This document shows positions 49,206 to 57,486 of a stretch of DNA of 64,000 nucleotides, in pieces. The notes under the pieces were generated by a model. The model was not told the DNA's origin and searched no databases. It saw nothing but the letters and a program-made list of their open reading frames with translations. Origin of the DNA: Pseudomonas sp. QTF5 (GTDB taxonomy: Bacteria > Pseudomonadota > Gammaproteobacteria > Pseudomonadales > Pseudomonadaceae); the NCBI RefSeq assembly GCF_000512695.2, contig NZ_AZRW02000007.1, positions 1 through 64,000 on the forward strand, read 5' to 3'. Made by a program: the position numbers and the translations under genes. Numbering within the stretch: position 1 is the stretch's first letter; every line of letters begins with the position of its first letter.

Positions 49206-49922
49206 ATGCACACATTGCGCCGCAGCGCCGCCCTTCTTGCCTTAAGCGTTGGCACCGTCGCCAGCCTCCCGGCCCTGGCCGTCGACGAGCTGCATTACAA
49301 CCAGATATCCCTGCGCGCCGAAGTCAGCCAGGAAGTGGCCCGCGACCTGATGATCGTGACCCTCTACACCGAAGAGCAAAACACCGACCCGGCCAAACTC
49401 GCCGCCGACGTCAGCACCACCATGAACAAAGCATTGGCCCAGGCTAAAGAAGTCAAAGACATCACCCTGCGCCAGGGCAGCCGCAACAGCTACCCGATCT
49501 ACGACACCAAAGGCCAGAAAATCACCGGCTGGCGTGAACGCGCGGAACTGCGCCTGGAAAGCTCGGACTTCGCCGCCCTCTCCAAGCTCACCGGCGAACT
49601 GCTCACCGACCTGAAAATGGGCGGCATGGACTTTGCCATCGCCACCCCAACCCGCAAGGCCAGCGAAGACGCCCTGCTCAAAGAAGCCGTGACCGCCTTC
49701 AAGTCCCGCGCCCAACTGGCCACCGATGCCCTGGGCGGCAAGAGCTACAAAATCGTCAACCTGAACCTCAACAGCAACGGTTATCCACAACCGTACATGC
49801 GCGGGCCGATGATGATGAAAGCCGCGGCCATGGATTCAGCGCCGGTAACGCCCGAGGTTGAAGCGGGCACCAGCCAGGTCAGCATGACGGCGGATGGGGC
49901 GATTGAAGTGTTGATGCAGTGA
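49206..49922 (+). CDS. SIMPL-domain (DUF541) periplasmic protein
   Basis: A 238-residue secreted protein with a clear signal peptide (MHTLRRSAALLALSVGTVASLPALA). The rest is one SIMPL domain: NQISLRAEVSQEVARDLMIVTLYTEEQNTDPAKLAADVSTTMNKALAQAK, RQGSRNSYPIYD, GWRERAELRLESSDF. The domain occurs in bacterial and mammalian proteins with no agreed biochemical role. AAGGAGCTTTTC precedes the ATG. A strong terminator follows. Confidence 0.9.
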   Translation: MHTLRRSAALLALSVGTVASLPALAVDELHYNQISLRAEVSQEVARDLMIVTLYTEEQNTDPAKLAADVSTTMNKALAQAKEVKDITLRQGSRNSYPIYDTKGQKITGWRERAELRLESSDFAALSKLTGELLTDLKMGGMDFAIATPTRKASEDALLKEAVTAFKSRAQLATDALGGKSYKIVNLNLNSNGYPQPYMRGPMMMKAAAMDSAPVTPEVEAGTSQVSMTADGAIEVLMQ

Positions 49923-49940
49923 TTGGGTAAGGGTTGAACA

Positions 49941-49976
49941 AAAACCGGCGATCAATAAGTGATCGCCGGTTTTTTT
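49941..49976 (+). terminator. Terminator of the SIMPL gene
   Basis: ACCGGCGATC (49944-49953) pairs with GATCGCCGGT (49961-49970), followed by six further T bases, with four A bases on the other side. A textbook intrinsic terminator starting 22 bases after the stop. Confidence 0.92.
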
Positions 49977-50093
49977 GTGCCCTGAAGAAATGGAGTTTGT
50001 CCGTCAGGCCTTTTGATTGATCTGCCGTCAATCGCGGGCAAGTCGCACCGCCGCTCCCACAAGGTCATTCCAATTTCAAATCAGCACGAATCC

Positions 50094-50182
50094 TGTGGGA
50101 GCGGGCTTGCTCGAGAAAGCGGTGTGTCAGTCACTGCGATGCTGGATGTACCGCCGTCTTCGCGAGCAAGCCCGCTCCCACA
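50094..50182. repeat. REPIN, GTGGGAGCGGGCTTGCTCGA type
   Basis: TGTGGGAGCGGGCTTGCTCG and CGAGCAAGCCCGCTCCCACA. A separate decayed half (GCGGGCAAG...CGCTCCCACA) lies at about 50034-50062. The rest of 49977-50608 holds the dppA remnant (50258) and the leader of the first intact dppA. Confidence 0.9.
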
Positions 50183-50257
50183 TTGTTTGCGGTGTGTCTA
50201 CGCCGGATCGACGTTATCCAACGCTCGGTTCACCGCCAGCTCCGCTTTGCGAACTTG

Positions 50258-50340
50258 ACGGTGTTCCAGCCACTGGCATGGAAGAGACCGACTTCAAGAT
50301 CAACCCGTTCGGCCTCTCACCCTCTATGGAGTGGGTATAA
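50258..50340 (+). pseudogene. 3' remnant of a dppA-like binding-protein gene
   Basis: ACGGTGTTCCAGCC at 50258 matches the TVFQP codons near the end of the intact dppA at 52140, and GACTTCAAGATCAACCCG with the following bases encodes DFKINPFGL, matching DFKISPFGL at the end of that same protein. The spacing between the two matches is 17 rather than 18 bases, so they are in different frames. The remainder reads SPSMEWV and a stop. This is the broken end of a lost paralogue upstream of the dpp cluster. Confidence 0.75.
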
Positions 50341-50469
50341 ATAAGTAACACCAGGCTCTAACTGGGTGCGCCAGAAGTCCTTATCGCCCCCTATCGGTGC
50401 GCGATTTGCACCGTAAAAAACCTGCGCAAACGGTCAAATACCTCAGCATTTATACAAATGCGACATTAA

Positions 50470-50483
50470 GGTACGTTCGTACC
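50470..50483. promoter_or_regulatory. Palindrome GGTACG-TT-CGTACC before dppA
   Basis: A 14-base near-perfect inverted repeat 126 bases upstream of the first dppA. The half CGTACC recurs inside a second small palindrome, GAGGT-CGT-ACCTC (50561-50573), closer to the start. A regulator site is possible but unproven. Confidence 0.35.
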
Positions 50484-50521
50484 ACTGTTTAAGGCTTGTG
50501 ACCATTCGGGACCTTGCATTG

Positions 50522-50537
50522 GGTATGGCCCCTGCAT
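50522..50537 (+). promoter_or_regulatory. Possible sigma-54-type -24/-12 element before first dppA
   Basis: GG-TATGGCCCCT-GC has the GG-N10-GC spacing of sigma-54 promoters, 72 bases before the ATG. The flanks match the TGGCAC-N5-TTGC consensus poorly (TAT for CAC, CT for TT), so this is weak. Confidence 0.25.
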
Positions 50538-50608
50538 AAGTATCCGCAGGAACGACTCACGAGGTCGTACCTCAAAATCCAAAAATGACAACAAATCATG
50601 AGGCCAAC

Positions 50609-52234
50609 ATGCTTAAACACGCGGTCATTCCGTTTTTAGTCGGCGCAGGCTTGTTAGCCAGCGCACCTTTCGCCGCCGCGGCGACTAACCTGGTGTTTTG
50701 CTCCGAAGGGAGCCCGGCCGGTTTCGATCCTGGTCAGTACACCACCGGAACCGACTTCGACGCCTCTGCAGAAACCATGTTCAACCGCCTGACACAGTTC
50801 GAGCGTGGCGGCACCGCCGTTATTCCTGGCCTGGCGACCAAGTGGGACATTTCCGATGATGGCCTGACTTACACCTTCCACCTGCGTGAAGGCGTCAAGT
50901 TCCACACCACCCCGTACTTCAAGCCGACTCGTGAGTTCAACGCCGACGACGTGCTGTTCACCTTTAATCGCATGATTAACAAGGATGACCCGTTCCGCAA
51001 AGCGTACCCGACCGAATTCCCGTACTTCACCGACATGGGGATGGACACCAACATCACCAAGATCGATAAAGTCGACGACCACACCGTCAAGTTCACCCTC
51101 AAAGAAGTTGATGCCGCGTTCATTCAGAACATGGCCATGAGTTTCGCCTCGGTCCAGTCTGCCGAGTACGCTGCCCAGCTGCTCAAGGAAGGCAAGCCTG
51201 CCGACATCAACCAGAAGCCGGTCGGTACTGGCCCGTTCGTGTTCAAGAGCTACCAGAAAGACTCCAACATCCGCTACACCGGGAACAAGGACTACTGGAA
51301 GCCTGATGAAGTGAAGATCGACAACCTGATCTTCGCCATCACCACCGATCCGTCGGTACGTATTCAGAAGCTGAAAAAGAACGAATGTCAGATCACTCTG
51401 TTCCCGCGTCCGGCTGACCTGCAGGCACTGAAAGCAGACCCGGCACTGAAAATGCCTGACCAGGCTGGTTTCAACCTGGGCTACATCGCCTACAACGTGA
51501 TGGACAAGGTCAAGGGCAGCAACGAGCCGAACCCGCTGGCCGACTTGCGAGTTCGTCAGGCGCTGGACATGGCAGTCAACAAGCCGCAGATCATCGACTC
51601 GGTTTATCAGGGCGCGGGCCAACTGGCCGTCAACGCCATGCCGCCAACCCAATGGTCCTACGACACCACCATCAAGGATGCCAAGTACGATCCTGAGAAA
51701 GCCAAGGCGCTGCTCAAGGAAGCCGGCGTCAAGGAAGGTACCGAAATCGTTCTGTGGGCGATGCCGGTACAGCGTCCGTACAACCCGAACGCCAAGCTGA
51801 TGGCTGAAATGCTCCAGTCCGACTGGAAGAAGATCGGCCTGAACGTCAAGATCACCAGCTACGAATGGGGCGAGTACATCAAGCGTTCCAAGGGCGGCGA
51901 AAACCAGGCGATGATCATCGGCTGGAGTGGCGACAATGGTGACCCGGACAACTGGCTGAACGTGCTGTTCGGTTGCGACTCTCTGAGCGGCAACAACTTC
52001 TCCAAGTGGTGCGACAAGAAGTTCGACGGCATTGTCAAGGAAGCCAAGCGCACGACCGACCAGGCCAAGCGCACTGAACTGTACAAACAGGCGCAACACG
52101 TCCTCAAAGATGCAGTTCCAATGACACCTATCGCTCACTCGACGGTGTTCCAACCCATGCGCGCCAACGTGCAGGACTTCAAGATCAGCCCATTCGGCTT
52201 GAACTCCTTCTACGGCGTCAGCGTCAGCAAATAA
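50609..52234 (+). CDS. dppA: Peptide ABC transporter substrate-binding protein (DppA paralogue 1)
   Basis: A 541-residue periplasmic binding protein of the SBP_bac_5 family with signal peptide MLKHAVIPFLVGAGLLASAPFAAAA. The mature start TNLVFCSEGSPAGFDPGQYTTGTDFD and the block GLTYTFHLREGVKFHTT are typical of DppA. Peptides bound are not predictable; the paralogues probably widen the range. The start MLKHAVIPF has GAGG five bases before it; an ATG eight codons upstream is less likely. A terminator follows. Confidence 0.93.
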   Translation: MLKHAVIPFLVGAGLLASAPFAAAATNLVFCSEGSPAGFDPGQYTTGTDFDASAETMFNRLTQFERGGTAVIPGLATKWDISDDGLTYTFHLREGVKFHTTPYFKPTREFNADDVLFTFNRMINKDDPFRKAYPTEFPYFTDMGMDTNITKIDKVDDHTVKFTLKEVDAAFIQNMAMSFASVQSAEYAAQLLKEGKPADINQKPVGTGPFVFKSYQKDSNIRYTGNKDYWKPDEVKIDNLIFAITTDPSVRIQKLKKNECQITLFPRPADLQALKADPALKMPDQAGFNLGYIAYNVMDKVKGSNEPNPLADLRVRQALDMAVNKPQIIDSVYQGAGQLAVNAMPPTQWSYDTTIKDAKYDPEKAKALLKEAGVKEGTEIVLWAMPVQRPYNPNAKLMAEMLQSDWKKIGLNVKITSYEWGEYIKRSKGGENQAMIIGWSGDNGDPDNWLNVLFGCDSLSGNNFSKWCDKKFDGIVKEAKRTTDQAKRTELYKQAQHVLKDAVPMTPIAHSTVFQPMRANVQDFKISPFGLNSFYGVSVSK

Positions 52235-52242
52235 GAAAAGGT

Positions 52243-52277
52243 AGCGGCGACGTTTTCAGCGTCGCCGCTGTTTTTTT
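52243..52277 (+). terminator. Terminator after the first dppA
   Basis: AGCGGCGACG (52243-52252) pairs with CGTCGCCGCT (52260-52269) and is followed by GTTTTTTTC. It lies 9 bases after the stop and separates this dppA from the rest of the dpp locus. Confidence 0.92.
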
Positions 52278-52433
52278 CTGCCGAGAATCTAGGAATTTGC
52301 CTACATCCAAATCCGCTGCCTGACGCAGCTAGGGGTTAGGACGCGTTGCCTTTTCCTACGAGTCTTTAGGACTCAGCGCATTTACTGCCAGACCCACGGT
52401 CCCTACCGTCGGGTTCTGACCAGTGACTGTGTG

Positions 52434-52449
52434 GGCTATCGGTTTGCTG
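52434..52449 (+). promoter_or_regulatory. Possible sigma-54 promoter before second dppA
   Basis: In TGTGGGCTATCGGTTTGCTG the GG at 52434-52435 and GC at 52446-52447 are ten bases apart, and TTTGCT matches the -12 consensus exactly. The -24 side (GGC) is partial. It is about 90 bases before the ATG. An ACGGT-N4-ACCGT repeat lies at 52396-52409. No gene lies in the 302-base gap 52235-52536. Confidence 0.35.
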
Positions 52450-52536
52450 CCCGTATTGGTTTGAGCTCAATGCAGCCACAACGTCCCCGGACGGGATTGC
52501 GGCGTATTGAATAACACTACAAAAAGAGGGAGCGTC

Positions 52537-54138
52537 ATGCGCCATACCTTGGTTTTATCCGCATTGCTGGGCACCGGCCTGCTGGCCGTCACTTCCATCA
52601 GCCAGGCCGCCAATAACAGCCTGGTGTTCTGCTCCGAAGGCAGCCCCGCCGGTTTCGACACCGCGCAATACACCACGGCGACCGATAACGACGCCGCCGA
52701 GCCGCTGTACAACCGATTGGCAGAGTTTGAAAAAGGCGCCACCAACGTCGTACCGGGCTTGGCAACGAGCTGGGATATTTCCGAGGACGGTCTCAAGTAC
52801 ACCTTTCACCTGCGCGAAGGGGTGAAATTTCATACAACCAAGTACTTCACGCCAACCCGCGATTTTAATGCCGATGACGTGCTGTTCACCTTCAATCGCA
52901 TGCTCGATCCGCAGCAACCCTTCCGTAAGGCTTATCCGACCGAGTTCCCGTATTTCAACGGGATGAGCCTCAACAAGAACATCGCCAAGGTCGAGAAGAC
53001 CGGGCCGCTGACCGTGGTGATGACGCTCAACAGCGTCGACGCCGCATTCATCCAGAACATCGCCATGAGCTTCGCCGCGATCCTTTCCGCCGAATACGCC
53101 GACCAGTTGCTGGCATCCGGTAAGCCGAGCGACATCAACCAGAAGCCGATCGGCACTGGTCCGTTCGTGTTCAAGAGCTACCAGAAAGATTCCAATATCC
53201 GTTACAGCGGCAACAAGCAGTACTGGGACCCGAGCCGGGTCAAGCTCGACAACCTGATTTTCGCCATCAACACCGACGCCTCGGTGCGTGTACAGAAACT
53301 CAAGGCCAACGAATGCCAGATCACCCTGCACCCGCGCCCGGCCGACGTAACCGCGCTGAAGAATGATCCGAAACTGCAACTGATCGAGAAACCCGGGTTC
53401 AACCTCGGTTACATCGCCTATAACGTGCGGCACAAACCGTTCGATCAGCTCGAAGTGCGCCAGGCACTGGACATGGCGGTGAACAAGCAAGGCATTCTCA
53501 ACGCCGTCTATCAAGGCGCCGGCCAACTGGCGGTCAACGCCATGCCACCGACCCAGTGGTCCTACGACGAAACGATTAAAGACGCCGCCTACAACCCGGA
53601 AAAAGCCAAGGAACTGCTCAAGGCTGCCGGCGTCAAGGAAGGCACCGAAATCACTCTCTGGGCCATGCCGGTTCAACGTCCATACAACCCCAACGCCAAG
53701 CTGATGGCCGAAATGCTCCAGGCTGACTGGGCAAAAATCGGCCTCAAAGTGAAGATCGTCAGCTACGAATGGGGCGAGTACATCAAGCGCACCAAGAACG
53801 GCGAGCACGACATCAGCCTGATCGGCTGGACCGGTGACAATGGCGACCCGGACAACTGGCTCGGCACGCTGTACAGCTGTGATGCCATTGGCGGCAACAA
53901 CTACTCCATGTGGTGCGATCCGGCTTACGACAAGCTGATCAAGCAGGCCAAGGTCGTGACCGATCGCGATCAGCGCAGCGTGCTCTACAAACAGGCGCAA
54001 CAGTACCTCAAGCAGCAGGTGCCGATCACGCCGGTCGCCCATTCAACGGTTAACCAGCCGTTGAGCGCCAAAATCGAAGGATTCAAGGTGAGTCCGTTCG
54101 GTCGTAACGTTTTCTCGGGCGTCAGTATCGACCAATAA
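52537..54138 (+). CDS. dppA: Peptide ABC transporter substrate-binding protein (DppA paralogue 2)
   Basis: A 533-residue SBP_bac_5 protein, closely similar to the first along its whole length (for example NQKPIGTGPFVFKSYQKDSNIRYSGNKQYW and GAGQLAVNAMPPTQWSYDETIKDA). Signal peptide MRHTLVLSALLGTGLLAVTSISQA. It starts at MRHTLV with GAGGGAGCGTC before it. The two proteins most likely arose by tandem duplication and then diverged. Confidence 0.93.
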   Translation: MRHTLVLSALLGTGLLAVTSISQAANNSLVFCSEGSPAGFDTAQYTTATDNDAAEPLYNRLAEFEKGATNVVPGLATSWDISEDGLKYTFHLREGVKFHTTKYFTPTRDFNADDVLFTFNRMLDPQQPFRKAYPTEFPYFNGMSLNKNIAKVEKTGPLTVVMTLNSVDAAFIQNIAMSFAAILSAEYADQLLASGKPSDINQKPIGTGPFVFKSYQKDSNIRYSGNKQYWDPSRVKLDNLIFAINTDASVRVQKLKANECQITLHPRPADVTALKNDPKLQLIEKPGFNLGYIAYNVRHKPFDQLEVRQALDMAVNKQGILNAVYQGAGQLAVNAMPPTQWSYDETIKDAAYNPEKAKELLKAAGVKEGTEITLWAMPVQRPYNPNAKLMAEMLQADWAKIGLKVKIVSYEWGEYIKRTKNGEHDISLIGWTGDNGDPDNWLGTLYSCDAIGGNNYSMWCDPAYDKLIKQAKVVTDRDQRSVLYKQAQQYLKQQVPITPVAHSTVNQPLSAKIEGFKVSPFGRNVFSGVSIDQ

Positions 54139-54158
54139 CCGATGAGTCAGAACGCTGG

Positions 54159-54173
54159 GGGCGGATTCCGCCC
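54159..54173. other. Small hairpin after second dppA
   Basis: GGGCGG-ATT-CCGCCC forms a 6-bp stem with a three-base loop, 20 bases after the stop, but has no T-tract. It may stabilise the mRNA end or partly stop transcription before the porin gene. Confidence 0.4.
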
Positions 54174-54214
54174 TCACGCAAGCGTATTGCCGTAATTCGC
54201 CAATCTGGCCTATA

Positions 54215-54226
54215 GCAAACGTTTGC
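54215..54226. promoter_or_regulatory. GCAAACGTTTGC palindrome before the OprD-type porin
   Basis: A perfect 12-base palindrome with central CG, of the kind bound by LacI/PurR-family repressors (ACGCAAACGTTTNCGT type). It lies 83 bases before the porin ATG in the 170-base gap. No LacI-family gene is in the window. Confidence 0.4.
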
Positions 54227-54308
54227 GATGCCTGCGTGAGTTACAAACCAAATAGCCGGATCACCAAAAAAGACCGGCATTAAAAAAAGAAAGTAAGGAG
54301 CTTCACCC

Positions 54309-55742
54309 ATGAAACTGAGCAGCACCGCGTTATTGGCCTTGGCCATCAGCAGCGTGACCGCCACGGCTTACGCTGAATCCCAGAGCCAGGCTTTCACCCC
54401 GGTTACGGTCAACACCAAAAGCGCTCAAGCCCAAGCAACCGGCTTTGTCGAAGGCCAATCGGTCACCGGCAGCACGCGTAACTGGTACGCCAACGAACAA
54501 CTGAAACGTGGTGCCAAGTTCGCCTATAAGAAGGATGGCGTTTCGACCCCGACTGATCGTCGTATCAACTGGGTCCAAGGCACCATCATCAAGTACAACT
54601 CGGGCTTCACCGAAGGCACCGTGGGTTTCAGCACAGAAGTGGCGGCCTACAACGCCATTGCCCTGGAACGTGATCGTGAGAACCTGGCATCCAACAACGG
54701 TGGCGCACCGGGCACTCGTCCGGGCGCGGGCAACAACCGTACCCTGACCAAAGAAGGCGGCGACGCTCAAGGTCAGTGGAGCAAAATCGGCTTGGCCAAC
54801 ATCAAGGCCCGTGTCTCCAACACCACCCTGACCGCTGGCCGCATGAACTTCAGCAGCCCGCAGGTCGATGTGATCGGCAACCGTCCATTGCCTTCGAGCT
54901 TCCAAGGTGTGGCGATCCACAGCGAAGAGCTGAACAACCTGTCCTTCGACGTAGGGACCTTCGACCGCGTATCGCCGCGTACCGAAGAAAGCCTGAGCAA
55001 GTTCCGCTCCGAATACGGCAACTCGGATGCCGAGACCGATCACGTCAACACCGCAGGCATCACCTACACACCATTCGCCAGCCTGACCACCAGTCTGTGG
55101 GGCACCCAGGCTGAAGACCTGTGGAACCAGTACTACTTCGGCGCCAGTCATGTACTGGGTGACAGTTCCATCCTGAGCCTGACCACCGGCCTGAACTACT
55201 ACAAAACCGTTGATTCGGGTTCGGCCAAACTGGGCGAGATCGACAACGACACCTACTCCCTGTCGTTCGGCCTGACCCACCAGGCTCACAGCCTGACCTT
55301 CTCTTATCAGGAAGTGAACGGTAACGAGTACTTCGACTACCTGCACGAAACCAACGGCATCTACCTGGCCAACTCCCTGCTGTCGGACTTCAACGGCCCG
55401 AACGAGAAATCCTTCCAGATCGCCTACGGTCTGAACATGGCCGAATACGGCGTACCAGGCCTGAAGTTCAACATCTACCAGGCTCGCGGCTGGGGCATCG
55501 ACGGCACCCACTACACCGGCAACGGCGGCGTGGCAGGCAAGGGCTACGACGGCATCCAGGCCCAGGATGGCGAACACCACTATGAATACGGCATCGGTGC
55601 TTCGTACGCCGTGCAGAGCGGTCCACTCAAGGCCACCGCCATTCGCGCGACCTACACCGCGCACCGCGCCAGCGAAAACCAGGCGGATGGCAGCATCAAC
55701 GAGTTCCGTCTCGTGACCACCATCCCGTTCAACATTTTGTAA
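54309..55742 (+). CDS. OprD-family outer-membrane porin (OpdP-like)
   Basis: A 477-residue outer-membrane protein with signal peptide MKLSSTALLALAISSVTATAYA. Beta-strand pattern and OprD features are visible: GFVEGQSVTGSTRNWYANEQLKRGAKFAY, RINWVQGTIIKYNSGFTEGTVGFSTEV, QGQWSKIGLANIKARVSNTTLTAGRMNFSSPQVD, and a final LVTTIPFNIL ending in hydrophobic residues. Position between two dppA genes and upstream of dppBCDF matches OpdP of P. aeruginosa, a porin for dipeptides. A good AAGGAG lies before the ATG. Confidence 0.92.
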   Translation: MKLSSTALLALAISSVTATAYAESQSQAFTPVTVNTKSAQAQATGFVEGQSVTGSTRNWYANEQLKRGAKFAYKKDGVSTPTDRRINWVQGTIIKYNSGFTEGTVGFSTEVAAYNAIALERDRENLASNNGGAPGTRPGAGNNRTLTKEGGDAQGQWSKIGLANIKARVSNTTLTAGRMNFSSPQVDVIGNRPLPSSFQGVAIHSEELNNLSFDVGTFDRVSPRTEESLSKFRSEYGNSDAETDHVNTAGITYTPFASLTTSLWGTQAEDLWNQYYFGASHVLGDSSILSLTTGLNYYKTVDSGSAKLGEIDNDTYSLSFGLTHQAHSLTFSYQEVNGNEYFDYLHETNGIYLANSLLSDFNGPNEKSFQIAYGLNMAEYGVPGLKFNIYQARGWGIDGTHYTGNGGVAGKGYDGIQAQDGEHHYEYGIGASYAVQSGPLKATAIRATYTAHRASENQADGSINEFRLVTTIPFNIL

Positions 55743-55755
55743 AACGCATGCCTGC

Positions 55756-55790
55756 GGCTGACTCATGATGAGTCGGCCGTCTGGCTTTTC
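55756..55790 (+). terminator. Hairpin after the porin gene
   Basis: GGC-GACTC pairs with GAGTC-GGCC around ATGAT (55756-55777), followed by CTGGCTTTTCTG. Because dppA paralogue 3 starts only 75 bases after the porin stop, it may be a partial terminator. Confidence 0.6.
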
Positions 55791-55817
55791 TGTTCAACCG
55801 ATTGCAGAGGGCTCTAG

Positions 55818-57413
55818 ATGAAAATGCTTCCCCTACGAGCGGCCATCGCTGCCGCGTTGCTGAGTGTCGCCGTCGGCGTCTCGGCCAAACCCTTGGTGGT
55901 CTGTACCGAAAACAGCCCGGAAGGCTTCGACATGGTCCAGTACACGACTGCAGTCACAGGCGATGCAGTGTCCGAAACCATCTTCAACCGTCTGGTGGGT
56001 TTCAAGCCCGGTACCACCGAAGTGATTCCGTCATTGGCCGAGTCGTGGGACATCAGCGACGACGGTCTGACCTACACGTTCCACCTGCGCAAGGGCGTCA
56101 AGTTTCACACCACCGACTACTTCAAGCCGACCCGCGACTTGATTGCCGACGATGTGGTCTGGAGTTTCCAGCGTCAGCTGGACCCGAATCATCCGTGGCA
56201 CAAGCAGTCGAGCGTGGGCTTCCCGTACTTTGAAAGTATGGGCTTCAAAGAGCTACTCAAGAGCGTCGAGAAGGTCGACGACAACACGGTCAAGTTCACT
56301 CTGACTCGCCGTGAAGCGCCGTTCCTGGCCGACATCGCCATGGCGTTCTCCTCGATCTACTCCGCCGAGTACGCCGAACAGTTGCTCAAGGCCGACAAGA
56401 TGGGCGACCTGAACAACAAGCCGGTCGGCACCGGCCCGTTTGTCTTCCAGCGTTACGCCAAGGATGCTCAGGTTCGCTTCAAGGCCAACCCGGACTACTT
56501 CCTTGGCAAGCCACCGGCTGACGCGTTGGTCCTGGCGATCGCCACCGATAACAACGTGCGCCTGCAAAAGCTCAAGGCCAACGAGTGCCAGATCGCGCTG
56601 TATCCGAAACCGGATGACATCCCGAGCATCAAGAAAGACGACAAGCTGAAGGTCGATGAGCTGAACGCGATGACCGTCTCCTATATCGCCATGAACACCA
56701 CTCGCAAGTACATGAGTGATGTACGGGTGCGCAAAGCGATCGACATCGCCTTCGACAAAGAAGCGGCGGTCAACGCCCTGTTCGGCAAAGGCAATGCCAC
56801 CGTGGCGGTCAACCCGTACCCAGATACCTTGCTGGGCTACAACCACACATTGACCAACCCGCCCCGCGACCTGGACAAGGCTCGCGCCCTGATCAAGGAA
56901 GCCGGTGTGCCGGAAGGCACGGTGTTTACCCTGTTCACCCGCAACGGTGGGGGTGCAACCAACCCGAACCCGATGCTCGCCGCGCAGATGATGCAGGCTG
57001 ACCTGGCGAAGATCGGGATCAAGGTCGATATTCGTGTCATGGAATGGGGCGAAATGCTCAAGCGCGCGAAAAACGGCGAGCACGATATGGTGGCCGCTGG
57101 ATGGGCTGGCGATAACGGTGACCCGGATAACTTCCTGACGCCTATGCTCAGTTGTGAGGCCGCCAAAAACGGCGAAAACTATGCACGCTGGTGCAACGAG
57201 AAATTCCAGGCACTGCTCGACCAGGCACGGGCCAAAGTGGATCCGGCCGAACGCGCCGCGCTCTACGAACAGGCCCAGGCCATTTTCAATCAGGACCAGC
57301 CGTGGATCAGCCTGGCGCACACCCGGATGTTCACGGCAATGCGCAGCAACGTAGAGGGTTATCACATTAGCCCCCTCACCACGAATAACTTCGCCACCAC
57401 CCAGGTGAAGTAG
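55818..57413 (+). CDS. dppA: Dipeptide ABC transporter substrate-binding protein (DppA paralogue 3)
   Basis: A 531-residue SBP_bac_5 protein with signal peptide MKMLPLRAAIAAALLSVAVGVSA. It is the least similar of the three (NSPEGFDMVQYTTAVTGDAVS; WSFQRQLDPNHPWHKQ) and lies directly before dppBCDF, so it is the best candidate for the main partner of the translocator (DppA4 position in P. aeruginosa). GAGGGCTCTAG precedes the ATG. Confidence 0.93.
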   Translation: MKMLPLRAAIAAALLSVAVGVSAKPLVVCTENSPEGFDMVQYTTAVTGDAVSETIFNRLVGFKPGTTEVIPSLAESWDISDDGLTYTFHLRKGVKFHTTDYFKPTRDLIADDVVWSFQRQLDPNHPWHKQSSVGFPYFESMGFKELLKSVEKVDDNTVKFTLTRREAPFLADIAMAFSSIYSAEYAEQLLKADKMGDLNNKPVGTGPFVFQRYAKDAQVRFKANPDYFLGKPPADALVLAIATDNNVRLQKLKANECQIALYPKPDDIPSIKKDDKLKVDELNAMTVSYIAMNTTRKYMSDVRVRKAIDIAFDKEAAVNALFGKGNATVAVNPYPDTLLGYNHTLTNPPRDLDKARALIKEAGVPEGTVFTLFTRNGGGATNPNPMLAAQMMQADLAKIGIKVDIRVMEWGEMLKRAKNGEHDMVAAGWAGDNGDPDNFLTPMLSCEAAKNGENYARWCNEKFQALLDQARAKVDPAERAALYEQAQAIFNQDQPWISLAHTRMFTAMRSNVEGYHISPLTTNNFATTQVK

Positions 57414-57486
57414 ATAAGAAACGCTCGGCATCGCTGACCCCAGCGCTGCCGGGCACGCCTAACCGGCTGATGAGGTACACCTTACG

